DNA of 19,991 nt, taken from the NCBI GenBank assembly GCA_947629425.1, contig CANRDR010000009.1, positions 1 to 19,991 of the forward strand, read 5' to 3'. Of the stretch, positions 7,075-15,163 are shown in pieces (positions within the stretch are counted from its first letter, which is position 1; each line of letters begins with the position of its first letter). Source of the stretch: an uncultured Bacilli bacterium (GTDB taxonomy: Bacteria; Bacillota_I; Bacilli_A; RF39; UBA660). The translations under genes and the position numbers were made by a program. The notes under the pieces are model-generated. The model made no database searches and was not told the DNA's origin. It saw nothing but the letters and a program-made list of their open reading frames with translations.

Positions 7075-8496
7075 ATGTACGAAGAAACAAAAAGTATTGA
7101 TTGGAAAGGAATAATTTTAAAAGTAGCAATAGCATTTTTAGTAATTTTAATTGCTATTAAAGGATTTTCTTTATTAAAGGGGGATAAAGAAAAAACTGAT
7201 ACACCAAGTAATGAAGTTACAGTTGATAAAAATGCTACAGCAACTTTTACATCTAACTTAGAAAAGTTAAGAGATGCTGGTAAAACTTATTTTGAATCTA
7301 ATGGAGATAAATTACCAAAAGGTGAAGGTAGTCAAGCAATGATTACTTTAAACGAATTAATTAGTTTAGGTAATATCGCTTCATTATCTGATGAAGAAGG
7401 TAAATCTTGTGATGGAGAAAGTAGTTATGTTACTGCTATATTAGAAGGTAATGATTATAAATTAAAGGCTAATTTAGTTTGTGGTGATGCTTCTAGCTAT
7501 TCATTAGTTTATTTAGATAGTTATGATGATAATGAACCTATAACTGATTATAATAACAATACAGTTGTAACTAATAATAAAACATCAAATACAAAAACAA
7601 GTAGTTCTTCATCATCATGTACTAGTTGTGGAACTAAAGTTAATGTACAAACTAATACAAGTGTTAGTCAAAATGTAACAGTTAATGGTAAGACTCAATC
7701 AAGTACAAGTACATCTAAACCAAATAATAATAGTAATAACAATAATAACAATGGATATTTAGATGAAGTTGAATATTATACTGTAAGTTTTGATGAAAAC
7801 GGTGGTAATAGATTCTTTAGAGATCAAACAGTTAGAGAAAATGGAAAGGCTACAAATCCAGGTTCTCCAAGTAAGAGTGGATATACATTCTTAGGTTGGT
7901 ATTTAAATGGTACTAAATATAACTTTAATACTAAAGTTACTAAAGATATTGTATTAGTAGCCAAATATCAAAGAAATTATTATGATGACGATGATTATTA
8001 TAATGATGACGACTATTACGATGATGATGATTATGAAGTTACTAAAACTTATACAAATTATGTATATTCAATGGGATATAATAATTATGGTGATACTTCA
8101 ATTTCAATTAGTCATACATTAAAATTACCATCATATCTTAATAAAAATTCAATTACTAATGTTAGAATTAAAAATATAGAATTTTATAGTGCTATAGATA
8201 CTGTATCAGAAATGAAAAACTATGCTAATAAACATGCTTCAACATTCATATATAATTATGATGGTTGGGAATATGATGGCGGTTATGATGTTAATACATT
8301 ATCTACAGTAAAGAAAAGTAATGTATGGTTTGATTATCAAACAAATTACAAATCTTTAAGAAGCGCTATAAATAATGGTTTTAATGTTAGTTGGGATGCT
8401 ACAAAAATTTCACAATGTTCTGATCCATTTAATGGTACAAGTTGTAATGTTGGTGTAGTATACAAAGTAACTTGGGAATATCAAGAATTACAATAA
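7075..8496 (+). CDS. Anchored surface protein: pilin-like domain, InlB B-repeat, Asp/Tyr tract
   Basis: A 473-residue, probably abundant exported protein. Residues 13-34 form an N-terminal membrane anchor. Residues about 55-150 (LRDAGKTYFESNGDKLP, ITLNELISLGNI, two Cys at about 112 and 136) resemble the globular part of the pilin-type proteins at 10268-11383 and 15164-15622. A Ser/Thr/Asn-rich linker with CTSC (182-185) and an Asn run follows. Residues 234-299 are a typical InlB B-repeat / Listeria-Bacteroides repeat (VSFDENGG, SGYTFLGWY). Residues 302-320 are almost only Asp and Tyr and could bind cations. Residues 321-473 are a C-terminal domain I cannot assign. There is no LPXTG motif. Two strong promoters precede it and a terminator follows, so it is monocistronic. 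Adhesion or surface-layer function is an inference. Confidence 0.85.
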   Translation: MYEETKSIDWKGIILKVAIAFLVILIAIKGFSLLKGDKEKTDTPSNEVTVDKNATATFTSNLEKLRDAGKTYFESNGDKLPKGEGSQAMITLNELISLGNIASLSDEEGKSCDGESSYVTAILEGNDYKLKANLVCGDASSYSLVYLDSYDDNEPITDYNNNTVVTNNKTSNTKTSSSSSSCTSCGTKVNVQTNTSVSQNVTVNGKTQSSTSTSKPNNNSNNNNNNGYLDEVEYYTVSFDENGGNRFFRDQTVRENGKATNPGSPSKSGYTFLGWYLNGTKYNFNTKVTKDIVLVAKYQRNYYDDDDYYNDDDYYDDDDYEVTKTYTNYVYSMGYNNYGDTSISISHTLKLPSYLNKNSITNVRIKNIEFYSAIDTVSEMKNYANKHASTFIYNYDGWEYDGGYDVNTLSTVKKSNVWFDYQTNYKSLRSAINNGFNVSWDATKISQCSDPFNGTSCNVGVVYKVTWEYQELQ

Positions 8497-8497
8497 A

Positions 8498-8529
8498 AGA
8501 TTGTTAGAGACTTAACAGTCTTTTTTTTT
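8498..8529 (+). terminator. Intrinsic terminator after the InlB-repeat gene
   Basis: Nine-bp stem AGATTGTTA / TAACAGTCT (one G-U) with a 6-base loop, followed by eight or more T. Confidence 0.88.
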
Positions 8530-8608
8530 AAAATTTTATTAAAATTGAACATGTGATAAATTTTTTGAAATAGCAAAACAATAAATAAAATAAGTAAAAT
8601 TACATGAT

Positions 8609-8635
8609 AAAACCTCTAAAAAATCTAGAGGTTTT
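8609..8635. terminator. Bidirectional terminator
   Basis: Perfect 10-bp stem AAAACCTCTA / TAGAGGTTTT with a 7-base loop, flanked by A on the left and T on the right, so it can act on both strands. It separates the plus-strand gene from the converging minus-strand ATPase gene. The rest of 8530-8704 shows nothing further. Confidence 0.8.
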
Positions 8636-8704
8636 TATTGGAATTATATTTATTAGATGTCACTTTAAATTTAATTAATATAATAATGAGTTAATCTATT
8701 ATAT

Positions 8705-10045
8705 TTATTTATCTTTTTCATCTAAAAATCTTTTTAAGAAAAATGTCATAAAATATGGAAATGTATAGAATTTGCCATTAAATCCTATGTTTTTATTGCA
8801 TAGTTTTATACCATATTTAATATTTTTATAATGTTTTTCTTCTATTAATTTATTTAATGAATAAGTTGCATTATCCGATGCTTTAACTTCTACTGGAATT
8901 ATGTTTTGTTCGTCTCTTATTATAAAATCCATTTCGATTTTATTTTGATCATCTCTATAAAAGAATAAATCAAATCCTGCTTTAGTAAGCATTTCAGCAA
9001 CTATATTTTCGTATAGGGCACCTTTATATGTTCCTAAGTTTTGATTATTTCTTAAATCTTTTTGAGATTCTTCGTCAAGGGATGCTATTAGTAATCCCGT
9101 ATCCCCAAAGTAAAGTCGATAATTATCGGGATTATAATTTGTCTTTAATGGCATTTCTAAATGGTTTAGAGAATAGCTTATATTTACTATTCCAGCTCTT
9201 TCTAGCCAATCTATAACACCTACATACTCTCTGTTTCTAGCGCCATCTTTAAGTTTAGTAATTTGAAATTTTTTATTATCATTTCCAAGAAATATTTTAA
9301 TTTTTTTGTAAGCATCCAATATTTTTGATTTATCTAGACCACCAGCATATTTAGTAATATCTTCTTCATAATCAATTAATAGTTTTTGTTGTGCTGATAA
9401 AATACCACTAAAATTTTTATTGTCAATAAATGTACTTACGATTTCAGGCATTCCACCAGTTATTAAATAGTCTTTAAAATTACTCATCATAACATTATAT
9501 TGAGTATTTGTTAATGGTTTAACTTCTTTCATGCATTTATATAAGTCTTCAATTTGTTCATCGCTATATCCTTTAGCCCATAAGTATTCTTCAAAATCCA
9601 GTGATCTCATTGTATAGTCTTCGTTATTACCAACACTATTTGAATGTATTTGATTATAGTTAATTCCCATTAATGATCCAGAACAGATAACATCAAATCT
9701 ACCATCTTTATGAAAAAATTTTAAAGAAGTCGCAGTATCAGGGTATTCTTGCATTTCATCAAAGAATATTAAAGTTTTGCCAGGTATAAATTTGAAATCA
9801 CTATTTAGCAAACTTATATTTTTAATAACTTTATCTGTTGTATAACCATCTTGAAATATTTGTGTAAATTGTGGCATAGAAACATAGTTTATTTCAATAA
9901 AAGATGTATAATTTTCTTTACCAAATTTTTCTATAGATGTCGTTTTTCCAATTTGTCTTGCTCCTTTAATTATTAATGGTTTTCTATTTTTTGAATTTTT
10001 CCAATCTATTAAATATTTGTCAATTTTTCGTTTTAATTCAGTCAT
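8705..10045 (-). CDS. AAA_14 / DUF4143 ATP-binding protein with a nuclease-like C-terminus
   Basis: A 446-residue cytoplasmic protein. The N-terminal AAA domain has a Walker A GARQIGKTT (28-36), a Walker B LIFFDEMQEYP and a sensor-like ICSGSLMG. The C-terminal DUF4143 part ends in a PD-(D/E)XK-like core: GALYENIVAEML, EMDFIIRD, IPVEVKA, with the D and ExK residues kept. Such proteins are widespread, often lineage-expanded and of uncertain function; links to DNA processing or defence have been suggested. By eye it is less AT-extreme than its neighbours and uses more C- and G-containing codons, which suits horizontal acquisition. It is isolated between terminators. Unlike the other genes here it has no Shine-Dalgarno sequence: the last of three 33-bp repeats ends at the start codon. 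Family call firm, role open. Confidence 0.92.
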   Translation of the reverse strand: MTELKRKIDKYLIDWKNSKNRKPLIIKGARQIGKTTSIEKFGKENYTSFIEINYVSMPQFTQIFQDGYTTDKVIKNISLLNSDFKFIPGKTLIFFDEMQEYPDTATSLKFFHKDGRFDVICSGSLMGINYNQIHSNSVGNNEDYTMRSLDFEEYLWAKGYSDEQIEDLYKCMKEVKPLTNTQYNVMMSNFKDYLITGGMPEIVSTFIDNKNFSGILSAQQKLLIDYEEDITKYAGGLDKSKILDAYKKIKIFLGNDNKKFQITKLKDGARNREYVGVIDWLERAGIVNISYSLNHLEMPLKTNYNPDNYRLYFGDTGLLIASLDEESQKDLRNNQNLGTYKGALYENIVAEMLTKAGFDLFFYRDDQNKIEMDFIIRDEQNIIPVEVKASDNATYSLNKLIEEKHYKNIKYGIKLCNKNIGFNGKFYTFPYFMTFFLKRFLDEKDK

Positions 10046-10048
10046 ATT

Positions 10049-10130
10049 ATCACATTTTTAGAAAGAAAATCAATATAAAAAATCACATTTTTAGAAACGT
10101 TTTTCAACATAAAAATCACATTTTTAGAAA
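10049..10130 (-). repeat. Three identical 16-bp repeats, 33-bp period, upstream of the AAA_14 gene
   Basis: ATCACATTTTTAGAAA occurs at 10049-10064, 10082-10097 and 10115-10130. The period is exactly 33 bp and the 17-bp spacers also share TCAAxATAAAA. Read on the gene's strand the unit is TTTCTAAAAATGTGAT, and the last copy lies 3 bases before the ATG, where a ribosome site should be. Each copy contains ATG followed at once by TGA. Three copies on the same face at regular spacing suggest an operator or a translational control element. Confidence 0.9.
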
Positions 10131-10188
10131 ACTACTTAATTAATATAATAAGTCTATTAAAGTATTTATTATTATTTAACAAAATTAA

Positions 10189-10221
10189 AAGACTGTTTTT
10201 CAAATTCTTATAAACAGTCTT
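10189..10221 (-). terminator. Intrinsic terminator of the FRG-module gene
   Basis: Perfect 10-bp stem AAGACTGTTT / AAACAGTCTT around a 13-base loop. On the minus strand it is followed by T-rich sequence. It lies just downstream of the minus-strand gene ending at 10268. Confidence 0.75.
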
Positions 10222-10267
10222 AATAATCTAAAAAATCTAAAGGTTATATGAATTTATAATAATTTTT

Positions 10268-11383
10268 TTATTTTAATTCTTTTATATCTTTTGATAATCC
10301 TATAACTACATAAGGATTATCTTCTGTTCCTTCACCTGTTACTGCTGTATTTTCGCTTATATTAATAACTATTCTTGCCATAGATATTGATGATGCATTA
10401 GTTGTAGATACTGTTCCTGCTACTTTATAAACTGATTTAGAATTATCACTATTAGCTGTTATTGTCCATGAATTGGATAAACTAGATAAATAATTATAAT
10501 TTATACATGCTTGTGAACTAATTGTTTGACAGTTACTATCAAGACTCGCTATTAAATACTCATTAGCTTGAAGAAGTCCTATATATTGATTTTCTAAAAC
10601 TGTATTACATTCTATACTACCATCAATTGATGTATCATTTTTACTTCTTTTACCTATACAAAGTTTTGTAGGTTTTATATATCCTTTTGCATCATTTGAA
10701 ATAATATTTTCATCAGAATAAATAGTTTCTAAAGTATCTTTTATTCTACTGTTAATGCTATTTCTTATATAATCATTAATACCAGTATTACTTGATTCTT
10801 CTTCATTATATCTGTCATCCCAAACAACACCATCTCTTTTTCCAGTTTCTATTAATCTTATAGTACCATCATTATTAACTTTTGTTATTCTCCATAATAT
10901 ACCATCAAATATAATATAATTATTTACATTATCTCCTCTAAAATAATAGTTAGAATATATATTATAAAGTCCATTTCCATTAGTTACTACATTTTCTAAT
11001 AATACATCTTTTAAAATTTTAGTATTATAAGTTTCAAATTCATTTTTACAACTAATATTAGGAGAATACATATAATAATTATTATTATTTTCAATTTTTA
11101 CATTTCCAGAACAAGTAGTTTCTTTATCTAAAATTTTATTTAAATCATCAATTATATTTTTTGAAACTAATTCTGTTAAATCAACTGTTTTTACAACATT
11201 TACTTCTGGTAGTTCATCTTCATGATTTTTATAATAATTTTTAGCATTTTTAACAATCATACTTTCTATATCTTTAAAAGTATAATCTCTTTTACTGCAA
11301 CTAGAAATAATAAATAAAAATAATATTATAAGACAAAATACACTACCGACAATAATAATAATCTTTTTCAATTTTTCATCCAT
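10268..11383 (-). CDS. Anchored surface protein: pilin-like domain plus FRG module
   Basis: A 371-residue exported protein. Residues 8-28 are a hydrophobic signal or anchor, and IISSC places Cys29 in a lipobox-like context, so it may be a lipoprotein. Residues about 34-115 (FKDIESMIVKNAKNYYKNH, DLTELVSKNII, Cys91 and Cys112) resemble a pilin-type globular domain without a prepilin cleavage site. Residues about 144-365 are a complete FRG module: YYFRGDNVNNYIIF, LWRITKVNNDGTIRLI, GLLQANEYLIASL, SWTITANS, ARIVINISEN, TGEGTEDNPYVV. It is the only FRG gene entirely inside the window. TAGGAG lies 8 bases before ATG and a good promoter precedes that. The gene is divergent from the DUF3048 gene. Function unknown; a surface or adhesive role is inferred from the anchor and repeats of the family. 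Confidence 0.85.
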   Translation of the reverse strand: MDEKLKKIIIIVGSVFCLIILFLFIISSCSKRDYTFKDIESMIVKNAKNYYKNHEDELPEVNVVKTVDLTELVSKNIIDDLNKILDKETTCSGNVKIENNNNYYMYSPNISCKNEFETYNTKILKDVLLENVVTNGNGLYNIYSNYYFRGDNVNNYIIFDGILWRITKVNNDGTIRLIETGKRDGVVWDDRYNEEESSNTGINDYIRNSINSRIKDTLETIYSDENIISNDAKGYIKPTKLCIGKRSKNDTSIDGSIECNTVLENQYIGLLQANEYLIASLDSNCQTISSQACINYNYLSSLSNSWTITANSDNSKSVYKVAGTVSTTNASSISMARIVINISENTAVTGEGTEDNPYVVIGLSKDIKELK

Positions 11384-11402
11384 TTAATCAACTCCTAATA
11401 AA

Positions 11403-11431
11403 AGTATAACATGTTGTAAATTTTATTACAA
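11403..11431 (-). promoter_or_regulatory. Promoter of the FRG-module gene
   Basis: On the minus strand: TTGTAA (11431-11426), 17-bp spacer, TGT-TATACT (-10 at 11408-11403, extended). It is close to the ribosome site, giving a short leader of about 12-15 nt. Confidence 0.65.
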
Positions 11432-11508
11432 TAATCGATATTTAAATATAAAAAATATTTTAATAATATTAAATTTATGATATTATTTTATTAGGATGTG
11501 GTAAAGTA

Positions 11509-12588
11509 ATGAGTAAAAAAATAAAAGTGCCTAAAACAAAAAAACAAAAAAAATTAAAAAAACATATAAAGTTATTTATTATAGCATTTTTTCTTTTAAT
11601 AATTTTTATTAGTTTATTTTTTATAAAAAAATCTGTTAATAAAAAAGAAGATAAAGTTAATAAAGAAGAAAAAGAAGAAATAAAAGAAGAAGTAAAGAAA
11701 TTAAGTATATATAATGAAGATAGCAATATGAGACCATATGCTATAATGATACCAAATGATAGTGAAGCTAAAAAAAGACATTATGGACTTCAAAATGCAT
11801 ATTTAATATATGAAATTACTGTAGAAGGTGGAATAACAAGACTTTTAGCACTTTATAAAGATGTTGATGTAGACAAAATAGGACCTGTTAGAAGTAGTAG
11901 ACATTATTATTTAGATTATGCTTTAGAAAATGATGCAATTTATGTACATTTTGGATGGAGTCCACAAGCACAAAGTGATATAAAAACACTAGGTATAAAT
12001 AATTTAAATGGTTTATATAATCCATCTAATATGTTTTATCGAGATAAAAATTATGCTGCTCCTAATAATGCATTTACTACTACAAATAATATAAAAAAGG
12101 CTAGTGAAGATAAAGGATATAGAATGACAAGTGAAGATTATAAATTATTAAATTATTCATATGATGAAGTTGATTTATCAAACGATTCTACTTATAAAGT
12201 TGCAAATAATGTTAAAATAAATTATTCTGGTGCTTATGTTAAATATGTATATGATGCTACTAATAAATATTATTTAAGATATAATAATGAAAATCAAGAT
12301 ATGGACTTAAATACTAATAGTCAAATTCATATGAAAAATATATTAGTATTGAAAATGAACACAACAGGTATTTCTGGAGATGATAAAGGAAGACAAAATT
12401 TAAGTAATATTGGTACTGGAAATGGTGTATATATTACAAATGGTGGAGCAATAGATATCACTTGGGAAAAATCAAGTAGAAAAAGTAAAACAGTATATAA
12501 AGATAAATCTGGTAATATTATAAAAATAAATGATGGAAATACATTTATACAAATACAACCAGTTAGTAAAGATTTAATAATAGAATAG
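11509..12588 (+). CDS. DUF3048 domain protein (YerB-like), membrane anchored
   Basis: A 359-residue exported protein. Residues 1-19 are very Lys-rich, 20-39 are a membrane helix (KLFIIAFFLLIIFISLFFIK), and 43-65 form a charged Lys/Glu linker. The N-terminal DUF3048 domain runs from about 75 to 200 with RPYAIMIPND, the hallmark YEITVEGGITRLLALY, IGPVRSSRHYYLDYA and HFGWSPQAQ. The C-terminal DUF3048 domain (about 225-350) includes ILVLKMNTTGI and IDITWEKSSRKSKT. Bacillus YerB is a lipoprotein; here the anchor is a helix without a lipobox. The biochemical function is unknown. AGGATGTGG precedes ATG, and the next small membrane gene follows after 9 bases, so they form a two-gene operon ending at 12890. 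Confidence 0.9.
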   Translation: MSKKIKVPKTKKQKKLKKHIKLFIIAFFLLIIFISLFFIKKSVNKKEDKVNKEEKEEIKEEVKKLSIYNEDSNMRPYAIMIPNDSEAKKRHYGLQNAYLIYEITVEGGITRLLALYKDVDVDKIGPVRSSRHYYLDYALENDAIYVHFGWSPQAQSDIKTLGINNLNGLYNPSNMFYRDKNYAAPNNAFTTTNNIKKASEDKGYRMTSEDYKLLNYSYDEVDLSNDSTYKVANNVKINYSGAYVKYVYDATNKYYLRYNNENQDMDLNTNSQIHMKNILVLKMNTTGISGDDKGRQNLSNIGTGNGVYITNGGAIDITWEKSSRKSKTVYKDKSGNIIKINDGNTFIQIQPVSKDLIIE

Positions 12589-12597
12589 GATGATTTT

Positions 12598-12879
12598 ATG
12601 AAATTTATAACTGATAATTATATATTAATATTATTGATAGGTTTATTTTTTGCTTTTTCTCTTATAGGTTATTTAATTGATACATTAAGAAAACCAAAAA
12701 AAGAAGACGTAGTTATTCCAGAAGATATAAAAAAAATAAAAGAATTAAAATTAAATGATAAATTAAAAATGAATGAAAAAAATAATGAAAAAGAAGACAA
12801 AGAATCAAAACCCCCTGAGAAAGATTTATTAACTGATTATGATGATAAAGTAAACTCTAGTGTAAAAAAAGATGAATAA
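12598..12879 (+). CDS. Small single-pass membrane protein
   Basis: A 93-residue protein I do not recognise. One membrane helix at about residues 8-28 (YILILLIGLFFAFSLIGYLI) is followed by a highly charged Lys/Glu/Asp tail, with a Pro pair near residue 72. AGGATG precedes the ATG and it lies 9 bases after the DUF3048 stop. Its stop codon lies in the loop of its terminator. Possibly a partner of the DUF3048 protein. Confidence 0.7.
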   Translation: MKFITDNYILILLIGLFFAFSLIGYLIDTLRKPKKEDVVIPEDIKKIKELKLNDKLKMNEKNNEKEDKESKPPEKDLLTDYDDKVNSSVKKDE

Positions 12880-12890
12880 CATCTTTTTTT
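12864..12890 (+). terminator. Intrinsic terminator after the DUF3048 operon
   Basis: Eleven-bp stem AAAAAAAGATG / CATCTTTTTTT with a 5-base loop that contains the stop codon. Only the inner four pairs include G-C. Confidence 0.65.
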
Positions 12891-12891
12891 A

Positions 12892-12920
12892 TGGAATTAA
12901 TAAAATACTTTTGTTATAAT
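12892..12920 (+). promoter_or_regulatory. Promoter of the cdaA-cdaR operon
   Basis: Consensus TATAAT (12915-12920) preceded by TGT (extended -10). The -35 (TGGAAT, 12892-12897, 17-bp spacing) is weak. It lies 26 bases before the start codon. Confidence 0.65.
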
Positions 12921-12945
12921 AGTATATATTAAAGGAGTGAATAAA

Positions 12946-13758
12946 ATGACATTTACGTCAATATGGAATATTGGAACTAAAATAATTGATATTTGTTTAG
13001 TTTGGGTAATATTTTATTTTATATTTAAAAATATTAAAAATAATGTAAAAATGGTATTAATATTTAAAGGAGTAATAATAATACTTTTAATTAAATTATT
13101 AAGCAATTTATTAGATTTATATACTGTAGGTTTATTATTAGAATATGTTTTATCTTGGGGACCTGTTGCACTTATAATAATATTTCAACCTGAAATTAGA
13201 AATGTATTAGAAAGTATTGGAAGAAGTCAATTATTAGGAAGACATAAAGTATTAACAGTAGATGAAAGAGAACGATTAGTCTATGAAATAATGGGTGCTA
13301 TTGAATATTTAAAGAAAAATAGAATTGGAGCATTAATTGTATTAGAAAGAAATATGTCATTACAAGAATATATAGAACCTGCTAATAAAATATATTCTGA
13401 TATATCTGCACCACTTTTAGAAGCAATATTTTTCCCACCAAATCCATTACATGATGGTGGTGTAATTATTCAAGGGGACAGGTTAACTTGTGCAGGTGCA
13501 GTATTTAAAACAAGTATGAATCCTAATGTAAATAAAAAGTTAGGTACTCGTCATAGAGCGGCTTTAGGTATTGCTGAAGAAACTGATGCAATTGCGTTAG
13601 TTGTATCAGAAGAAACTGGAAGAGTTTCTATAGCAGTAGATAATCATCTATATTATAATCTAACATTAGAAGAATTTAAAATGAAATTATTAGATGAATT
13701 AAAACCAAAAACAGAAGTATTCTATGATGCTGATGAGGAGGAAGATATAGATGAATAA
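12946..13758 (+). CDS. cdaA: Diadenylate cyclase CdaA
   Basis: Membrane enzyme that joins two ATP into the second messenger c-di-AMP, which controls potassium and osmolyte uptake and wall homeostasis. The protein has 270 residues, the usual CdaA length. The N-terminal third contains three membrane helices (LVWVIFYFIFKNI, VLIFKGVIIILLIKLL, YVLSWGPVALIIIFQPEIR), followed by the DAC domain with LGRHKVL, LHDGGVIIQGDRLTCAGA and GTRHRAALGIAEETDAIALVVSEETG. Catalytic Asp170 and the Thr201-Arg-His-Arg motif are in the standard positions. The usual DGA reads DGG (170-172). ATG at 12946 is chosen because AAAGGAG (12931-12937) is correctly spaced for it; a GTG at 12937 overlaps that site. Its last 8 bases overlap cdaR. 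Confidence 0.96.
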   Translation: MTFTSIWNIGTKIIDICLVWVIFYFIFKNIKNNVKMVLIFKGVIIILLIKLLSNLLDLYTVGLLLEYVLSWGPVALIIIFQPEIRNVLESIGRSQLLGRHKVLTVDERERLVYEIMGAIEYLKKNRIGALIVLERNMSLQEYIEPANKIYSDISAPLLEAIFFPPNPLHDGGVIIQGDRLTCAGAVFKTSMNPNVNKKLGTRHRAALGIAEETDAIALVVSEETGRVSIAVDNHLYYNLTLEEFKMKLLDELKPKTEVFYDADEEEDIDE

Positions 13759-15115
13759 GATTTTAAAACCCTTTATATATTTTTTTAAAGGTTTATATAA
13801 GATATTAGATACTATTATCATTACTCCAATTAGTAAATTAATTTATAGAATAAATAAGTTAGGAAGTAATAATTCAGGTAAAATTGAAAAGATTTTAAAT
13901 AGACCAATTGTATTATTATATATATCTTTATTATGTGCAATAGGAGTATTTTTACTTATTGATAATAAAGTAATTAATTTAGTTGATAATGAAGCCGAAA
14001 TTATATCAGGACAAAAAGTAAATGTAACATATAATGAAGAAAATTATGTAGTAGAAGGTATACCAGAATCTGTTGATATAACGTTAATAGGTTCTAAAAG
14101 TAATTTATATTTAGCTAAACAAATTGGAGAACATGAAATAGTATTAGATTTAACAAAATATACACCAGGAACATATAAAGTTAAATTAAAATACAATCAT
14201 TCAATGAATAATGTCAGCTATAAATTAGATCCATCTACTATTACAGTAAAAATAAGTCAAAAAGAAAGTGAAGTATTTAATTTATCATATGATTTATTAA
14301 ATGAAGATAAATTAGATAAAACATTAACTATTGGTAGTGTTACTTTAGATAAAAGTGAAGTAATAGTTAAAGGATCTCGAGAAACTTTAGATAAAATTGC
14401 AAATGTTAAAGCTTTAGTAGATTTAGAAGCAGCAGGATTAACTAGTAAAGGTGAATACAAAGTTGATTCTATTAAGTTAGTAGCATTTGATAATAACGGA
14501 GATAAAGTAAATAATGTAGAAATAATTCCAGGAAATATTAGTGCGTCAATAGTAGTAAATTCATATTCTGTTGAACTTCCAGTTAAGATAACAACAACAG
14601 GTAATGTTACTACAGGTTATGCTTTAAGTAATATTACATCAAGTGTTTCAAAAGTAACTGTATATGGTGAACAATCTATATTAGATAAATTAACAAGTAT
14701 AGAAGCCTCAATAGATGTAAGTGGATTAAGTACTAATAAAACATTTAGTGGTGTATCATTAATAAAACCTAACGGAGTAAGATCTTTAAGTGAAACAACA
14801 ACTAGTGTATCAGTTACATTAGATACAGAAGCAAGCAAAGAATTTACAGGTATAAAAGTAGAGTTTAGAAATCTTGCAAATGGATTAGTTGTAAATGCAT
14901 TAACTGAAAATGATGGTACTATTAATGTTATTGCAAATGGAGTTGAATCTGCATTAAATGAATTAGAGGCATCAAAAATTACTGCTTACATAGATTTAAC
15001 AGGATATGATTTAGGAACTCATGAAGTAGAAGTAAAACTTGAAACAGATGATTCTAGATTTACACTTAAACCATCTACAAGTAAAGTTAATATTAGAATC
15101 ACAAAAAGTAGTTAA
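13751..15115 (+). CDS. cdaR: CdaA regulatory protein CdaR (YbbR domains)
   Basis: Membrane-anchored extracellular regulator that binds CdaA and adjusts c-di-AMP synthesis. The protein has 454 residues. One membrane helix lies at about 53-69 (VLLYISLLCAIGVFLLI), and outside it there are four YbbR-like repeats at roughly 84-170, 175-265, 270-355 and 365-450, each with a GxxxV-V-TL/IxG type core such as ITLIGSKSNL, VIVKGSRETLDKI and VTVYGEQSILDKL. The start overlaps the cdaA stop by 8 bases and its ribosome site GAGGAGG lies inside cdaA, so the two are co-translated. In most Firmicutes glmM follows; here a terminator follows instead. Confidence 0.93.
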   Translation: MNKILKPFIYFFKGLYKILDTIIITPISKLIYRINKLGSNNSGKIEKILNRPIVLLYISLLCAIGVFLLIDNKVINLVDNEAEIISGQKVNVTYNEENYVVEGIPESVDITLIGSKSNLYLAKQIGEHEIVLDLTKYTPGTYKVKLKYNHSMNNVSYKLDPSTITVKISQKESEVFNLSYDLLNEDKLDKTLTIGSVTLDKSEVIVKGSRETLDKIANVKALVDLEAAGLTSKGEYKVDSIKLVAFDNNGDKVNNVEIIPGNISASIVVNSYSVELPVKITTTGNVTTGYALSNITSSVSKVTVYGEQSILDKLTSIEASIDVSGLSTNKTFSGVSLIKPNGVRSLSETTTSVSVTLDTEASKEFTGIKVEFRNLANGLVVNALTENDGTINVIANGVESALNELEASKITAYIDLTGYDLGTHEVEVKLETDDSRFTLKPSTSKVNIRITKSS

Positions 15116-15129
15116 CTCTACTTTTTTTT
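15103..15129 (+). terminator. Intrinsic terminator after cdaR
   Basis: Nine-bp stem AAAAAGTAG / CTACTTTTT with a 6-base loop and a T run. The cdaR stop codon is in the loop. Confidence 0.75.
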
Positions 15130-15163
15130 ATAATTTTATGTTATTATTAAAATAGGTGGTAAT

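Noticed and set aside
10049..10130. CRISPR array
   Set aside because: Only three 16-bp repeats with 17-bp spacers that resemble each other; no cas gene in the window.
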